Assembly (NCBI RefSeq): GCF_036785885.1
Contig: NC_092320.1
Location: 15,873,557-15,937,556, forward strand
DNA from: Coffea arabica
Lineage: Eukaryota > Streptophyta > Magnoliopsida > Gentianales > Rubiaceae
Direction of reading: 5' to 3'
Length of the DNA stretch: 64,000 bases
Part shown: piece after piece, positions 23,609-36,115 of the stretch
Layout of the letters: each line of letters opens with the position of its first letter
Position numbering within the stretch: position 1 is the first letter of the stretch
Notes under the pieces: generated by a model
Database searches by the model: none
Told to the model about the DNA's origin: nothing
What the model saw: the letters and a program-made list of their open reading frames with translations, nothing else
Position numbers and translations under genes: made by a program

Positions 23609-24826
23609 GCATCTTTTTGTGGCTTTAGCTACAACTTTTTATGTTGTATTTTGCTTTTGGGATATTATAGTTCATGTATTACGACTTGAGCTAAGACTTT
23701 AGCACTGTCGTAAATAGCATCTTGGCTATTAGTTTTTGATGCAAATATTTTGCTGTTAGTTTTTGGCACTGCTGTAAAAAGCATCTTGGCTTCTTATCTT
23801 TTGTGGAACTGAGTTTGGCCAAGTTTCTTTTCCCTCTATTAAGTATTTTGGACAGGTATAATTTTGTTTTTGGCTAGTCTAAAGCAAGTAAATAATTTCT
23901 GTGTGCATGATATGAGAGATCAATTTTGGTGCCTCCTTAGCCTCTGATGTTTTGAAAAATTTTGCATACTGTATTAGGTTCAGCAAGCCTGGCTCCATAG
24001 ATCAAGGAGATGGACAAGATGTTACAATCCTGCTGTATCTAATCTTATTTTTTATGTTTGTACTATTATGTGGTTCCAATATCTGGTTGATATGATACAT
24101 TCATGGGATCACCTGAAACAGTTGGCAAGAGGACTTCCATGCATGTTGCTGCAGTATCTAGATATTTGCACTATTGCTGCCAAAATGGGATCCTTCAGAA
24201 GTTGATAGTACATTTTTCTTTGTTGTTAGGACTGGACCAGTAGCAGAAATGATCGATAACCATGTAGCTCTTTAAGATTTGACCAGCTGTAACAATTTTA
24301 TTTAGATCATATTGATACTTTTATCTTAGTTTAGTAAACATACATTTGGTTGTAAAGTTTCCATTAACAATATCTTGTAGGTTTTGTTTCTGGGATTTCA
24401 GTTTCCATTCACATAATAGATGTAACATTTCATTGTCATTTACTTCTATTGTTGTGTGAATCCATCCATTCTTATCAATTGTTGATGTTTAAATTTGAGT
24501 GTATCTGCAGCTTATTGTCTTCAAATTCAATGTTAAGAGACAAAGCCATTCATCATCTTCACTTTCACATTAGCAAATTTCCCTTTCCGACAATCAATTT
24601 ACCAAAAGGCAGCTTTGCATTCATAATTGTAAATGGTACAAACATAAGCCTTTCCTATTACACAATAATTACCAAAAGTGCTGCTGTTACTATTACACAA
24701 CCACTAACAAAAGTGCAGCTAGTACAAAAAGCCTCCTCATATTTTGGATACTGCTACATGCTCTCGGATTCACATTCTTCGATAAAGCCAGACAGAATTA
24801 AAACAACATGTTAGACCCATCAATAA
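23609..24826. other. Non-coding spacer between the two MULE genes
   Basis: About 1.2 kb between the convergent transposase and GRF genes, presumably holding both 3' UTRs. No further ORF with domain-like sequence was seen. TAGCACTGTCGTAAATAGCA and TTGGCACTGCTGTAAAAAGC (near 23700 and 23764) form a short diverged repeat. Confidence 0.5.
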
Positions 24827-25275
24827 CTATCTTTCAATTTTTGTTTGATTCCAACTTATTAACAACAGCAAAGTGCACATCCAAGAGGCAACCAAAGCAG
24901 CCCAAAACAATTTCTCTCTTCGGATTCTCTGTTCTTGATCAGCTTGTAGCCGGTTGATTGATTTTAATAAACCAGATATTATTGACACAGATCTACTACA
25001 TATTGGTGGATCATACCACTTAAAGTAGCCACAAGCACGAGTTACCTAAAATGCATGAAGAACATCAGATATCAAGAAACCTGAAACCTGAAACTAACCT
25101 GAACATCAGTTACCAAATTTTAACCCCACATCCCAAACCCAAACTGACCTGAAATTTCAAGAAAACTTACTTCATAATTTGGACAACCATAGAATCTTCT
25201 CCCTGGATTTGCAGGTTTCCAAGAAGTCACAATGATGGGTTCCTTTTCACAAAGACATCGCTCGTTTGGATTCAT
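24827..25275 (-). CDS. MULE-borne GRF zinc-finger protein with C-terminal membrane helix, two exons
   Basis: Exon 1 25275-25171 (35 codons), intron 25170-25046 (perfect GTAAGT donor, TTTTAG acceptor, phase 0), exon 2 25045-24827, 107 aa. Exon 1 reads MNPNERCLCEKEPIIVTSWK then PANPGRRFYGCPNYE, exon 2 starts VTRACGYFKWYDPPICSRS. This is a GRF-type zinc finger (Gly-Arg-Phe as GRRFYGC; likely zinc ligands Cys7, Cys9, Cys31, Cys40; FKWYD after the last Cys). A short charged, probably helical segment (LLKSINRLQADQEQRIRREK) and one hydrophobic helix (FWAALVASWMCTLLLLISW) follow. GRF fingers in other proteins bind single-stranded nucleic acid; the role here is unknown. No lesion is visible although the neighbouring transposase is dead. 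It lies inside the right end of the MULE, reading inward. Each exon is too short for a usual ORF cutoff. Confidence 0.85.
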
Positions 25276-25381
25276 TTTACTCTCCAAGGGTCAGCTTCTT
25301 CTTCCCAATTTCTTACTGCTGTGTTTTCCCTCTTCAATTTCAATGGGTTAGTGAGGCGATTAGATGAAGGAAAGATGGCTT

Positions 25382-25601
25382 CTTTCAACCGGTAATGAAA
25401 TGTGTTTTTCGGTTTTGTCCCTAAAAATATGACCACGTGAGGGGGGAGTGCTATTTTTGGCCGGAGAAATGAGCGAAAATGAGCAATAGGACCAAATTGG
25501 CTCATAATTTAAATGTAAAGAATCATTTTAGCTGATTTTATATGTTAGGGACTAAAAAAGTATTTTTGATAAATGTTAGGGACCAATTTGGCAAATTTTT
25601 C
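25382..25601. repeat. Right TIR of the two-gene MULE
   Basis: Inverted copy of 19455-19674. It lies about 107 bp upstream of the GRF gene start, so it is the likely promoter of that gene, as the left TIR would be for the transposase. Confidence 0.93.
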
Positions 25602-25610
25602 AAGTAATAA

Positions 25611-28600
25611 ATATGTTAAAATGCCCTTTCTTTTTTTGTTTCTTTTGAAAAAATAATTATGTAGCATTCCTTTCAAATCATCTTCAGATTGAGGAAAATT
25701 ATCCCACAATCAAACACATGAATAAAAATAGAGCTTTTTCGGGCTTGCAACGTGTTTGAACATTAGCGCATCATTTGTTGAGAGTACCTTGCAGGAAAGA
25801 AAAAGTTTTTTACAAATTTTTTTTTTAATTACCAAAATATTCCCCCCAACTAAGGTCACGTTTCTTGGTAAGTACCATAATCTGGATAAGAAATGTTGTA
25901 CAAACGTCTCAACAAGGATTTTTTTTGGTAATTTCAAACACTAATCGAGGACTAAATTGTATGAAAAGTGTTGTAATAGGTGGCAAAGGATGGGTTGGAT
26001 GTTTTGGAAGAAAAGAGTGTAAGTGAGAACTCTCAAATTTGAGTCATCTCGAAAAACAAAAGCGTCTCATTAAAAAAAAAAGTGTTGTATTAGTGCCTCA
26101 TTAAGGATTCTGTGGTAATTTTTTTTGCCTTTTAATGAAGATTAAACTCTAGGGATTTTACTCATCTTTTTCAAATATTATATCTTCAAGTTAAATCCAC
26201 CATTAGATGGTGAAATAAATTGTAGAGTACTGCACTAACTAAGTAAAAAAGTTAGAATTTGAGCTTATTGAGTTCTTCAAAGTTGAACTCGAACTAGAGG
26301 TCAAACTTATCTTATCTTACATGAATTCAACCAAATCAAACTTAATCGAGTTAATCAAGATTTCAAGCTCGATTGTTTAGTAAATTTCATAATTTTATAA
26401 TAAATATTTAAAAATTATCTTAGCATATCTTGACAAGTACTCGAGTTTTGATTTTTTTCTATTTGAACTTGATTCGATAATCTTATCAAGTAGTTCGAAC
26501 TCAATCAATGTTGAGTTCGAGTCGAATTTTTGATCGAGTTACTTGCAAGCCTGAGTCGAGTGGCTTGATTTAGACATGGTCACAGTTCCAAAACTGTCGG
26601 TTCTAGTTTAAAACCGACAATTCTGGTTCTTTTGAAAGTTGAAACCAAAATTGGCCATTATAGGGACAATTATGGTTACAAATATTGAATCTCTGGTTCT
26701 TGTTACAATTCCGGCTCTTTAAGTCATGTTTAAACACTTGTTATAAATTTGATTCTAAGAAAATATGAAAATGAATGTTAAAAAGGAAAGAAAGAAAGAA
26801 CTTTATTATATTATCGTGTGCAAGGAAAAAAAAAAGAATGAAGCAAATTTTATGAAAAAAAAATCTCATTATTGATTAGATTAGATTCATCTTGGATTTA
26901 GATTAGTCACAAGGTATAAACTTACTAATGGAATAAAACAATGGGTTGTTGAGTTAGGGTTGGAGTTACTGGTATTAAATACTGACTATTGATATTGAAC
27001 TTTAAACAAGTCAAATATGTTTAGGTAGCAAATGTTTTTTTAAACGGTTTGAATAGGTCGTAAACCGTCAGTTTCGATTATGGTTCAGAATTTCGATGAA
27101 CTTGAACTTGAACCCGAACCTTTATCATGATTATGGCTCCAGTTCCAATTTCCGAAATCTAATTCCAATTTCAATTCAACAATCTACTAGACCGATTCCA
27201 ATCTGATTTTCGATTCAAACTTGAACCATAGGCACCCTTTACTTGATTAATTTAGACCTCTATTGTTGAACATTAGATTATAACCATTTCAAAGAATTAA
27301 ATTTTGAATAATTATCTTCATTAAGATACAATTTTGAGGAAATGATACCTAAAACGACATAAAAATTTGCTAAACTGCATCATTCCCTATTCCCACCTTA
27401 TGCAATAGTTGTGCATAATTACATATTTTTCCACTGAGAAGGTTTTTATCTAGTAGTTGAAGTTGAGACTTCAAGATATAGAAGTTCTGGGTTTAAATCC
27501 TCTCTCGCTCTTTCTACTTCTTCAATCTCACCCTTCCATACTATTTTTTTTTTTTTTTAAAGATTGTATCGTTCCTTTGCCCTTTAGCCACATTTTTTTT
27601 TACCTTCTTTTTTTAACTTAAAAGCAAGCTAGAGAGGACTAACTAATGCATCCAACTTGATTCATCCTTCCACCCTAACTGTTGTAGTGTGTAAGCATCA
27701 TTGTGAAAAAATCGATCCATGACAATGAATTTGTTTTGACATACCTACTTAATTTGGAAAGTACAAATTTGTCATCCTAGGCATGGTTAATTTAGGCCTG
27801 AAGTCATGTCCACTTGACTGGGAAAAATAAAAATTGCAGTAGAACCTGTAATAGTTCAATTAGGTAAAACCATCCCTTCTGTGGTAATCAGTTCACTTAA
27901 CAACCACATTTGAAAGTGAATTTGATTATAGGGTTTTTCTAACGAGCACTCGTTAAATACCTAAAATCTATTAACAACCACATTTCTAACTGCATTTGAT
28001 CATGAAGTTTTTTTAAGAAGCGTCCATTCTCGTTAGTACTCCTAAATTTTATTAGACTTATTATATATATACATACTAACAAGTTTTTCTTGTATTTATA
28101 CACTTCTCTAATGAATCTTACTTTTCCCAAAATCTGATACCTAAAGCACATTTTAACGAATATCCAATGAATACTTATTTGGCAAACCCTTAACCATGAT
28201 ATCCTTTCTTACCTTTTCCCTGTCCAGGGTCATACCTCATAGAAAGGACCCAAAAAAAAAAAAGAGACTGTGACAGCCTGTCCAATTCTTGTGTCCAATT
28301 CTTGCAGCGGGATTCCAAATAGCCAAACTTTTTAATAGTATAAGTCTTTCCCAAAATTCTTTAAGTTTTTATTTTTTATCAAATTGAGGGCAGAGAATTC
28401 TAACATAACACCTCAGTATCAGGTCAATCTCCTTGGCAAATTGGCTAACCGTTTGAATTGCAATTTTTTGTAGTAAAATTTTTAGTAGAAACTTCCAATC
28501 CAAGAGACCAAAGCGTTTGGGGTCACAATCACTAGTAATCATAAATATTCGCGAAGATCTTCGGGAAATTTGTGAACATTGACCGCGTATAAAATTACTT

Positions 28601-28690
28601 CTAAGAGAAGGAAAACTCGAGTCCTCCTGAACCCGTGTTTACCAGAGTCATGTACACACGCACAATTCCTCATTGGAGGAGGAGCTTGCA
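25611..28690. other. Gene-free repeat-derived stretch
   Basis: No gene. Degenerate CTCGAG-rich sequence at about 26270-26560 recalls the hAT MITEs at 36116 and 45978. 26570-27240 is rich in GGTTC/GAACC motifs typical of old hAT elements, but clear ends are not visible. 28452-28512 has a partial family A MITE end (CGTTTGAATTGCAATTTTTT). Confidence 0.4.
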
Positions 28691-28694
28691 GCCT

Positions 28695-29420
28695 TGAACG
28701 TTACAATAAAGAAAGACTAGCAGGATTTTCTAAACAATAATATAACCCAAGTTTAGATGCAATGGAGCATTCTTGGGAACATCTTCTCCTGTATCAATCT
28801 CAGAAGAAACACTTTGGGAAACCCCCAAAAAACAAAAAAAAAAAAACACATTGAAGAAAGTAAATAACAGGTTGTAGAGAGCCACTAAAAATGATAACTC
28901 AAACGTGATGGTTCCTAGGCTCAAAAAAAAAAAAAAAAAAGAAAAAAAAAAAGAAACGCGATGGTTCTTCCTTATATAGCAAAGACAAACATCTATACAC
29001 ATCTAGCATTATGTCTGGGTTTCCCAATACGCAGGGACATACAGCAGATGAATATTTCTCCTTTTCAATTTCCCTCTTTATCTTTCTTAGCATTCCCCAC
29101 ATCTTGAAGAGCTCTTAAAGCATGCTACATTTGCATTAAGATGACAGAAATGAAAAAGAACCAGAAGGACAAATTAAACATTGCACAAAGACATCCACCA
29201 AGCCTGCACAAAGAACTAAGATACTGGAGCAACCCAAGCAATAGTAGCCAGTACAAAAGGATGGACTTCCAAAGTTCACCAGATTGCAAAGATGCCCAAA
29301 TCCTTATGCCTTACACCTTCAGCAATGCTGCAGCAAACATAATAAGACCAGTGGTCAATCTATAACAAAATGCAAAGACATAGGACAAAAGATGCGTACC
29401 TCATAATGCTTCAGTTGGTA
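28695..29420. repeat. 3' flank of SAP copy 2, segmental duplicate of 15835-16560
   Basis: Shares blocks such as GACAAACATCTATACACATC, ACATACAGCAGATGAATA, AAGAACTAAGATACTG and GCCCAAATCCTTATGCCTTA in the same order as the region downstream of SAP copy 1. The duplicated unit therefore covers far more than the coding sequence. Confidence 0.85.
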
Positions 29421-29423
29421 ACT

Positions 29424-29942
29424 TTAGATCTTATCCAGCTTTTCTGCTTTGACAACAGGATTTGCTCTGGCTATTGCATCCCGAGCAGCATTGCGATAGT
29501 CAAATGGGCACTCATGCTTATCAGAATAGCGATGCACAGCACAGAAAAGATTTCCACATCTGCAGTTAAAACCAGTTAAACCCACACGTTTGTGGCAAGT
29601 GGTGCACCTGTTTGGCCCCTCTTTCACCTTCACCTCTGAGCCCTGCCCAGCTAAAACATTAATCGATGCTTGAGTAGAAACTGCTTCCAAGTCCACTGGC
29701 ATAGCCTGTATAGGCAAAGCACCAGTAGCCACAGGCCCCTTCCCATTGTTAGTTGAGCTGCCATTGACAATATTCTCAATTGATGAAGCTGCAAGCTTGG
29801 CTTGCTCCTGCTTCAAGATCATCTCTTTGTGGCACTTAGAACACATATTCATGGTCGCTGCACTACCAAAAAATCCACAATTGTTAATGCAAAGAATTGG
29901 CCCTTCTGGAGCTTGGCAGCCTGTCTCTTTTGAGGATTCCAT
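29424..29942 (-). CDS. A20/AN1 zinc-finger stress-associated protein (SAP), copy 2
   Basis: 172 aa, the same length as copy 1. A20 finger ([20 protein letters not shown]) and AN1 finger ([20 protein letters not shown] to [13 protein letters not shown]) are essentially unchanged; most substitutions are in the linker ([20 protein letters not shown] against copy 1). The reading frame extends upstream of the ATG, but that part is intron: the true start is [15 protein letters not shown] at 29942, with an AG acceptor 12 nt before it (29956-29955), the same position as in copy 1. Both copies look functional, so this is a retained duplicate pair. The family binds ubiquitin and tunes stress responses; the individual roles cannot be told from sequence. 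Confidence 0.96.
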   Translation of the reverse strand: MESSKETGCQAPEGPILCINNCGFFGSAATMNMCSKCHKEMILKQEQAKLAASSIENIVNGSSTNNGKGPVATGALPIQAMPVDLEAVSTQASINVLAGQGSEVKVKEGPNRCTTCHKRVGLTGFNCRCGNLFCAVHRYSDKHECPFDYRNAARDAIARANPVVKAEKLDKI

Positions 29943-29954
29943 GAGGTAAATATC

Positions 29955-32900
29955 CTGAGGAAGAACAAAATAGGAAGTAAACCAAATGATTTGAGTAAAT
30001 GAGAACTTAAGGCATACATTTCTAGAAAACACATAGCCATAGCTCTATACTGATTATTGAATGTTGCAGTGCTCTAACTAGTTGCATCTCTAGGCAATTT
30101 TCAAAAACTGCATTGCAAATGAAGCCTACTGAATTCACCAAAATGCAGAAGTATACTTGACATACTAACTAACTCACCAAAGACAAAGGATACATAACAC
30201 AGTAAAATTGCTTAATATACTAAATCGGCAAAGACCTCCGGATATGTAGGGCTTCAAGACAACTGAAACGTGTTCTACATCTAATAGACCAAGAGAAAAA
30301 TCTGAAGATCTCCCAAGAACATACACAGTCATCTTAACATTATGCACAAGGAAAACATAAAGAAAGCATATCTGTATTAAGTATCAGAGAAGTGACCAAA
30401 TTCATCTCTTAAACTTAAGAATTTGTACTACAGCAGTTCCCAACTATGTTGCAGTTCAATCTAATCAGTACAAAATTCAGGGAAGACAGCAAAATATGAC
30501 AGCATGCTCAAATTACATAGTCACATAACAAGGTTTTTATGCTGTTTTAAGTTTCAACTATGTTTTCTCATTTTACTACTTCAATAAAGCATAAACCCTT
30601 TTATTACTTTTCCACTAATGCCCTTACCCCCATGTTGCTACTTTTGCATAACATGCCATTAATATCCCATTATCTACCAATTCGAGTCAGCTCCCCCTTA
30701 AACTTCCCCATCACCTTTACTAATTCTTTTTTTTTTTGGGCTTTTGTCAAATTGCACATTATGCCTTTTTCACAAGTCAGACAATTGAGTTCCAAAATGG
30801 TGCTGGACTGGAAGCATATTTTTCTTCAATTATTCCAGACTCATTTAAAAGTTTTAATTGTCTTAGACTTGCTTTAGCTCAGTCTTCTATCAGATAGCTA
30901 GGCCTTCCTAGTTGTCTAGCTATATATTCTGCAAAAATATTTGGGTTTCCCAATTTTGTAATTGCTGTTCTATTTTTAATTATATCTTCCAGCCTAAGAA
31001 TTAGGGCTTAAGTTAAATTAGGACTTTGAAACAGGAAAGGAGTCTATTAAAACTTGATTCAGTTCTATTTCAGTTTAGTTTTAGCTGAACATTTTCAGAG
31101 GATTTCAGAAAGTTTCGTCAACATTTTTAAATCTATCAACAGCTATTGCACCCAACCTCACCCCCTTCCCCACCCCCCCCAAAAAAAAAGGCTAATTTTC
31201 ACTGACAATTTGGCATAATTCTTTTCCAAGAACAAATCTTTCCAGACCATCCTTCTACTGCACAACATGTCACAAACCAACCATCTTACACAAGGATGAT
31301 ATACAACAAACTAACAAATACTGATATTTGAAAGTTAAAAGAAAAGCAATCTACAAAGCTCAAAATTCCAAGAGTAGTCTATAGAATTTTTTCCGACAGA
31401 TACCGAACTTGGAGAATGTGAGTAGACCATTACGATCCCGCTTTCTTGCACATTGTGTGCCCACTTGACAGAATTCCATTCATAATCAGCTCAATTATGA
31501 GACGGATTATGACAATATATTTTGTTAGATACAAGTCAAGGCTACAAGAACAGAAAAGTTACCCATCAACTATCTAATGATCAAAACAGACAGCAAAGAT
31601 CATGTGTCCACAAAACCACAACATCCGCCAGATACCCCCCACCATCTTTTCCCCACAAGGCCAAAAAAGAGGGCAATTTCATGAATAGCTCCTTCAAGGG
31701 CTTGCGATAAAGGATAAGATGTTTGACCCAATTGCCACAAACCCATATGGATAAAAAATCACAATAGCAGCAAAGCTTGAAAAACAATGTCAAGAAGACA
31801 AGGCTCCTCATTTGAGTGTCCCATCATCAGTGAAGTGTAAGATTTTTCTAAATCTATCTTGACCATCATGAAGACAAGCACAAGCAAATGCAGATGGCTC
31901 TTGGCAAGAGACAAGTGCCTCGTAGAAGATATAATATCAATGAAAAGTTGGAGAGGATTTTGTGAGATCCTACAACAAAACTTGCTTTAGGCAGCTAGAG
32001 TTTGACCTGGTGTGTGTCAGAGACTGTTTAGGAATGCTTTCTAAAGCTGGAGGTTGTTCAATATAAAGGGCAAAGAATCTGCTGCCCAGGAGACAGACCA
32101 TTCTACAATGTATGGATAGTGAACAAAAGCGCCTTTCAGGTAAAGTCACAGGAGAAAAGTCATCCAAACAATATCCTTTCTAACAAGTTATGTTGAACAA
32201 ACAAGAATTATCCATCAAATCATTCTTAGCTTTCAGAGAGGATTTGCTTCACCACAGATGGATGCAATACCTGCTATAAACAGCAGGGAACCCATCCGCG
32301 TCCTCAATAAAATTTGCCTTCTTTTCACCCCTCCTCCCAGGGGTGGTTGAGTTGTAAACTACCACCTCACGCATCTAATTGCAAGAAAAATCTAAAGTGT
32401 TCTTGATGAGGAGGCCCCTTAGATTAGTGAGGTATACCCCATACATGACCCCCTGCCCCTGCATTTCATGTCATATGAATCTATGAGGACTCCCTAGCTA
32501 TGAATCTCCCTATTATGTGTAATGCCACTTCAACACTAACACCAATTATCCTCAAGTCAAGATCGAGTGCGAGATCATAAATCAAGAAGGCCACCATAGA
32601 AGCCTAAAGGTTACTTAATTGAATACTTTGATGATTGAAAACCCAACAGAATTTAGACTGAATATTGTCCACAGTCTACCAACAGTTGAAAACAGCTAAA
32701 TAAAGTTAAGCTGAAGGTACACTAAAGATACACTAAGCATCATTTAAAATATCCAACTATACAAATTTAAATTACGCTAAGAACACAGCTTGGCAGAAGT
32801 TCAACAGGATACAGACAGTCAAATTACATCAAACTAGCAAATAATCCACAAAGATACTTAACCACACAGCCCCCACCCTAAACATAGTAGAAAATCTTTC

Positions 32901-33530
32901 CTAACCAACCAAATTCACAACAAAAAAAAACGAAAGATCAAAACTTTTCACCCTTTAACAATAGCACAACATATTTCCAACTAATTTTGGACAAGAAAAG
33001 AACAAAGTACAACAAACCCACCAAAGAATTTCATTCTTTTGCATATTGATACATAATCATACACCCGGAAAAGGGCAAACAACCACTTCTGCTACAACAG
33101 CAATTATTGACCTAATACTAGTATAAGAACAGCACAAACAAACCTCTCCTATGCTTCAACAAATTTGAAGGAACTTTGGCCGATCTTGACGCGCAAAATC
33201 GAACCAGATGTTAATTCCCGAAACCCTTCACCCACAAAAAAGGAAAACAATGAACAGGAAAAAATGAATTAAAATTCAAAAACCTTCATATCAAAATCAT
33301 GGAGGATTGAAAAAACAATAGAGATGATAAACAAGGGATGAATATCATTCAATAGTACCTTAAATTAATTAAAATTAGAAAATAAGAGATAATAATCGCA
33401 GAAATCGAGAGGTGAAGGCGAAGAAAGAGAGCGTGTGGAGAGAGAAAATCGAAAGCAAAGACAGAGAAAAAGAGTTGTGTGGGTTTGGTTTAATAATTGC
33501 AAATTCGGTACTCTATGCCTGTACGTATAT
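29955..33530 (-). other. Spliced 5' leader of SAP copy 2 (long intron, two introns)
   Basis: Homologous to the leader of copy 1: exon 1 from about 33530 to 33359 (donor AAG|GTACTA), acceptor GAAG|GGTTTC at 33227-33226, leader exon 2 from 33225 to about 33150 (GATCGGCCAAAGTTCCTTCA), then an intron of about 3.2 kb to 29955. This intron is twice as long as in copy 1. Conserved blocks at both ends flank about 1.1 kb (31520-32640) and about 0.7 kb (30540-31200) with no counterpart in copy 1. The donor of the long intron is uncertain: GAGAG|GTTTGT is the best candidate. Confidence 0.55.
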
Positions 33531-33806
33531 AAGAAGCCTGATACTGAAGACAAAAAAATTAGGGGGTAAAAAATGATAGGCCCGATCTTGGCCCACTCAG
33601 CCCAGAAAAGGGTCCGAGCCTCATGAAAAGCTCGACACGGTACAGTTTGAACCTAAATATATGACCCGAGAGTTAATTGTAAACTGATTGTTGACTACAC
33701 TAAACTGAAAATTAAGTCCCATTAAATTTTGACCCTAATTATATATTTATATACTATCATATAAAATATCTTGCTTTTAAACATAATATATTACATATGG
33801 ATAAAA

Positions 33807-34454
33807 TACAAAAAAAATCCCGTTAACCTGCGGACAAGTCTCTTATGATTGTTTCAAATCATACATTTTAGACCTTTATGGTTTGAACTAATTTGAAATA
33901 TCAACGGAAATCATCAAAACTAATGGAGGTGGACGAAATGGCACAATTACCCTATTACATATAAGCAATAAAAAACCTTTTAACAACCATCTTATTAAGC
34001 AAACTTATGAAAAAATCCCCTGTGGTTAAACCAACCTACAAAAAAACCTCCTATTGTTATATGTTGCTTTTATTTATTTATTTTGTGTATAGGAATAAGG
34101 AAACTTGTATTTGAAAGTTTTTATTTATTTATTTTATGTATGGAGATAAGGTAAGTTTTATTTGGAAATTTTTATTTATTTATTTTATGTATAGATATAA
34201 GGTGAGTTGTATTTGAGAGTTTTGGGTTGTTTTTGAAAATTTTATGAGTTCTAAGGCATTTAATAGGTATATTAGCTAAAAATTTGAATTAAAAAATTAT
34301 TTTCCATGTTAAGGAACCTCAAACTTGTTAGTTTAAATGATTTTTGTTGATTTTTCACATTAGTTCAAACTACGAAGTACTGGATTGTATGATTTAAAAC
34401 TATAAGAGACTTTTTTTGTAGGTTTACTTAACCACAAGGGGGCTTTTTTGTATT
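33807..34454. mobile_element. MULE-type MITE with long inverted ends
   Basis: The left arm (CAAGTCTCTTATGATTGTTT, CAAATCATACATTTTAG, TTTGAACTAATTTGAAATAT) is matched in reverse complement by the right arm (GTATGATTTAAAACTATAAG, TTCACATTAGTTCAAACTAC). No coding sequence. A related partial arm follows at about 34530-34625, and a short internal one at 34013-34065, so several copies have inserted near each other. Confidence 0.55.
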
Positions 34455-35302
34455 ATAATTCTAAGGATATAATAGGTATATCAATTGAAAATTTGTTTGT
34501 TTCCAGTATAAATACTCACAAAAAAAGCACGTGTATTTCAAACTCGTTAATTGATTTTTGTCGATTTTTTAAATTAGTCCAAACTGTGAGATATCAGAAT
34601 ATATGTTTTGAAACTATAGGAAGTTAAAATATCTTAGACAATAAATTTTGTTAAGTTATGGCTAAAAAATTTTTCTAACGCACAATAATCTTTTCCTTTC
34701 CTTCACCATTCTAGACAATGTATACGGTGATTTTTTTTTTCCCGTTCCACATGCAATTCAAATAAAATGGATGAAAATCTTTCTCTACTTTCTCTTTTAT
34801 TTCTTTTCCACGGGAGTGCCTTTTCTTTTCTTTGCATTCGTCTGCTTCAATCCAAATGGCGTCTAAATCATATGTATACATTTTTACTATCTTAGACGAC
34901 TGCAAGTCTACAATATCTTTTATTTGTGGTCCTCTGCATTCCATGTCAAAATGTTCGCAAACATTTTATTTGATGTAAAGGAAAACAATTCATTGCCAAC
35001 AAAAAACAATTATCTACTAGGATTAGCATCATCAAGAAGTTTTCCACGTACTGATTTGATCGGTTTCAATCACGAAAGTTCTTTTCTTTGATTAAATCCA
35101 CGATGAAGTTAAATTACAAGGTTGGATCGGATTAACAATTTAACAAATTCACTTCGATAAATATGAAAACAATATATTTGTTCAACACATATGCCATTCG
35201 AAGCTTGCATCTCAACTTTTTTGTACAAAACTATAGTGTAAACGAACAATGATTTGATTTTGAAATGATCAAAACTCACTTGATTGTGAAAATAAAATAA
35301 GA
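34455..35302. other. Gene-free AT-rich stretch
   Basis: Apart from the partial repeat arm at 34530-34625 I see nothing coding. Confidence 0.35.
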
Positions 35303-35587
35303 GCAAATGTCACATATTGTAACTAAACTATTTAGGATTTTTTCATTTCAGCCACTAAACTTTTTATTTAGCTAAAGTGGTCATTCAACTAATTAAAACA
35401 TGCATTTTGTGACTGAAAAGTATAAATTTTCATTAGTTGATAGACTAAAAATGAACCTTTTCATTAATTGAGTGACTAAAAGCATATATCTTTATTAGTT
35501 GAATGAATAATTTGACTCAAGAAAAAGCTTAGCGACCAAAATGGGGAATTTTAAATAATTTAGTAACTTTTTGGCCATTTTCTCTAA
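35303..35587. mobile_element. MULE-type MITE
   Basis: About 285 bp. The left end AGTCACATATTGTAACTAAAC-like arm (GAGCAAATGTCACATATTG, TAACTAAACTATTTAGG) is inverted at the right end (TAAATAATTTAGTAACTTTT, GGCCATTTTCTC). The interior carries repeated ATTAGTTGA(A/T)TGA motifs. Confidence 0.5.
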
Positions 35588-36115
35588 AGGTAATTAAAGA
35601 TAAGTGAAAGTAATTTATTAACTTACACACTGATTATCTATTATTACTGTAATACCCCGAAAAAATAACTCTTAAGGGTTTATTTCTATTTTAATAGATT
35701 GAGTATATATAAAAAAGAAATTGTGGTATTTCTAAGATTAGGGCTAACTATAGGGACCAAATTTGAAATTTACGTCTAAATGCAAGATAGGTACATACGT
35801 CACGTTCATCATTTAACCTAATCTTTTCATTTGTTTTTCTCCAATAGATTAAATTCCAGATTCAGTAGCGGCTAGAAGAGGCTGAAGTAGCCCAACCAAA
35901 CAACTAACTCAAACTACTAGAATGGAAAAGAAGAACAAGAAAAGAACATATAGATGAAGCTTCAATGGAGGCATGCTAACATATGATTGTATATGATGAA
36001 GAAAGAGTAATTTCGAACACTAGAAAATTGAGGTTGTTAATTTATAATTGTTTATGATGAAGTCTTCACTGTCCATTAACAGTCGTTCAAAACCACGACT
36101 TGGTTTTGGCTTCAG
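35588..36115. other. Gene-free stretch, possible old LTR start
   Basis: TGTAATACCCCGAAAAAATA at about 35649 looks like the start of a plant LTR, but no matching end or internal region is visible. Confidence 0.3.

Larger units (their letters stand above)
19455..25601. mobile_element. Two-gene MULE with 220-bp TIRs and perfect 9-bp target duplication
   Basis: 6147-bp Mutator-like element. Left TIR 19455-19674 and right TIR 25382-25601 are inverted near-identical copies (GGGAAATTTGTCAAATTGG against CCAATTTGGCAAATTTTTC). The flanking 9-bp target duplication is perfect: AAGTAATAA at 19446-19454 and 25602-25610. Inside are a plus-strand transposase gene (now broken) and a convergent minus-strand GRF zinc-finger gene. 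The perfect target duplication shows the insertion is intact as a unit and relatively recent; the element needs a transposase in trans to move now. Confidence 0.96.

Noticed and set aside
25272-25505. 77-aa minus ORF starting in the right MULE TIR
   Set aside because: Different frame from the GRF gene; it is mostly TIR sequence and the leader of that gene.
26570-27250. Old hAT element with GGTTC-rich ends
   Set aside because: Motif density is suggestive but I could not identify TIRs or an 8-bp duplication.
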